NCBI GenBank assembly: GCA_026686845.1
Contig: JAIVEN010000015.1
Location: 8,351,501-8,415,500, forward strand
DNA length: 64,000 bases
Reading direction: 5' to 3'
Source: Adenanthera pavonina
Taxonomy: Eukaryota > Streptophyta > Magnoliopsida > Fabales > Fabaceae
A program made the position numbers and the translations under genes. The notes beneath the pieces are model-generated. The model searched no databases and was not told where the DNA came from. It was given only the letters and a program-made list of their open reading frames with translations. This document shows positions 63,536 through 64,000 of the stretch, piece after piece (positions within the stretch are counted from its first letter, which is position 1; every line of letters begins with the position of its first letter).

Positions 63536-64000
63536 TACATTTTGAGTCATAAACTTTCTTGACTTTCAAGAACTGGTTCAATCTGCTTGTGAATGTTGCG
63601 TTTGCTTTGATTCTTTTTTTTTTTTTTTTCTAAGAGTGCCCAACTAATCGTTTAATCAAGCATCAAGTAACAAAGAATATTTGATCTTGTTTAGCGTGGA
63701 ATCTTCTTCACGAGCTTAATCAAATTCAATATATATATATATAATCTTCGGATATATTCAATATTTATCTCTAATTAGGATATTATATATAATTTATGCG
63801 ATAAAATTTTCGGTTATTTTATTCTCGACAATGCATCACGTGGGATGAGGAATCAGAGACCCACTACTCTAAAGAAAATTGAATATAATCATAATATAGT
63901 GTTAATAGAATAATCACAAGCAATGTATAAAACGTCTCTTGCGAAATAAACTCATGTGAAAACTGATTTGAGGAATATTACATATCAGCCAAGTTGGTAC
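63536..64000. other. Intergenic, nothing recognised
   Basis: AT-rich DNA to the window edge with no frames or repeats beyond a short TA run near 63730. Confidence 0.5.

Noticed and set aside
1..64000. CRISPR arrays, operons, riboswitches, prophage
   Set aside because: None seen, and not expected; all genes are intron-bearing or plant-type.

Overview
This is nuclear DNA of a flowering plant, almost certainly a eudicot. The genes are split by many short GT-AG introns, the intergenic DNA is AT-rich, and the repeats are plant types: Stowaway- and Tourist-like MITEs, RTE-type LINEs, LTR elements with 5-bp target duplications, and RNase H pieces of non-LTR elements. No prokaryotic, organellar or viral gene was recognised. 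The species cannot be fixed from sequence alone.

Layout. (1) 1-7231: a tandem pair of asparagine synthetase genes on the plus strand. Only the last 60 codons of the first copy are inside the window; the second (3806-7231) is nearly complete but carries at least three frame breaks and is called a pseudogene. (2) 8714-9526, minus: a glutaredoxin-like protein with a four-CxxC zinc-binding tail. (3) 9527-15469: transposon-rich DNA, with a MITE nested in a MITE, a solo LTR with perfect target duplication, and an RNase H fragment. (4) 15470-20499, plus: a ten-exon gene for a ubiquitin-like plus leucine-rich-repeat protein (374 aa deduced). (5) 20500-27022: MITEs and a short stray copy of the 3' end of an E1 gene. 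(6) 27023-34314, minus: a complete ubiquitin-activating enzyme E1 (six coding exons, 1095 aa deduced) with a 5'UTR intron and a TATA box. (7) 34700-42413: degraded LINEs and MITEs. (8) 42414-60069, plus: a 22-exon gene for the Rab3GAP catalytic subunit (954 aa deduced, frame open throughout). Its introns hold two LINE pieces, one of them split by an LTR element that is itself split by a solo LTR. (9) 60070-64000: no gene seen.

The genes do not form a pathway. Asparagine synthetase serves nitrogen assimilation, E1 begins ubiquitin conjugation, Rab3GAP belongs to membrane-traffic control, and the other two are poorly characterised plant families. Exon borders were set by reading splice sites and keeping phase across each gene; every intact gene closes in frame from ATG to stop. 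I found no convincing new biological system. The most notable items are the nested, datable insertions in the Rab3GAP introns, the two complementary LINE halves lying on either side of host exons, the stray E1 tail fragment 6 kb from the real gene, and a hydrophobic in-frame extension hidden in the E1 5'UTR intron.
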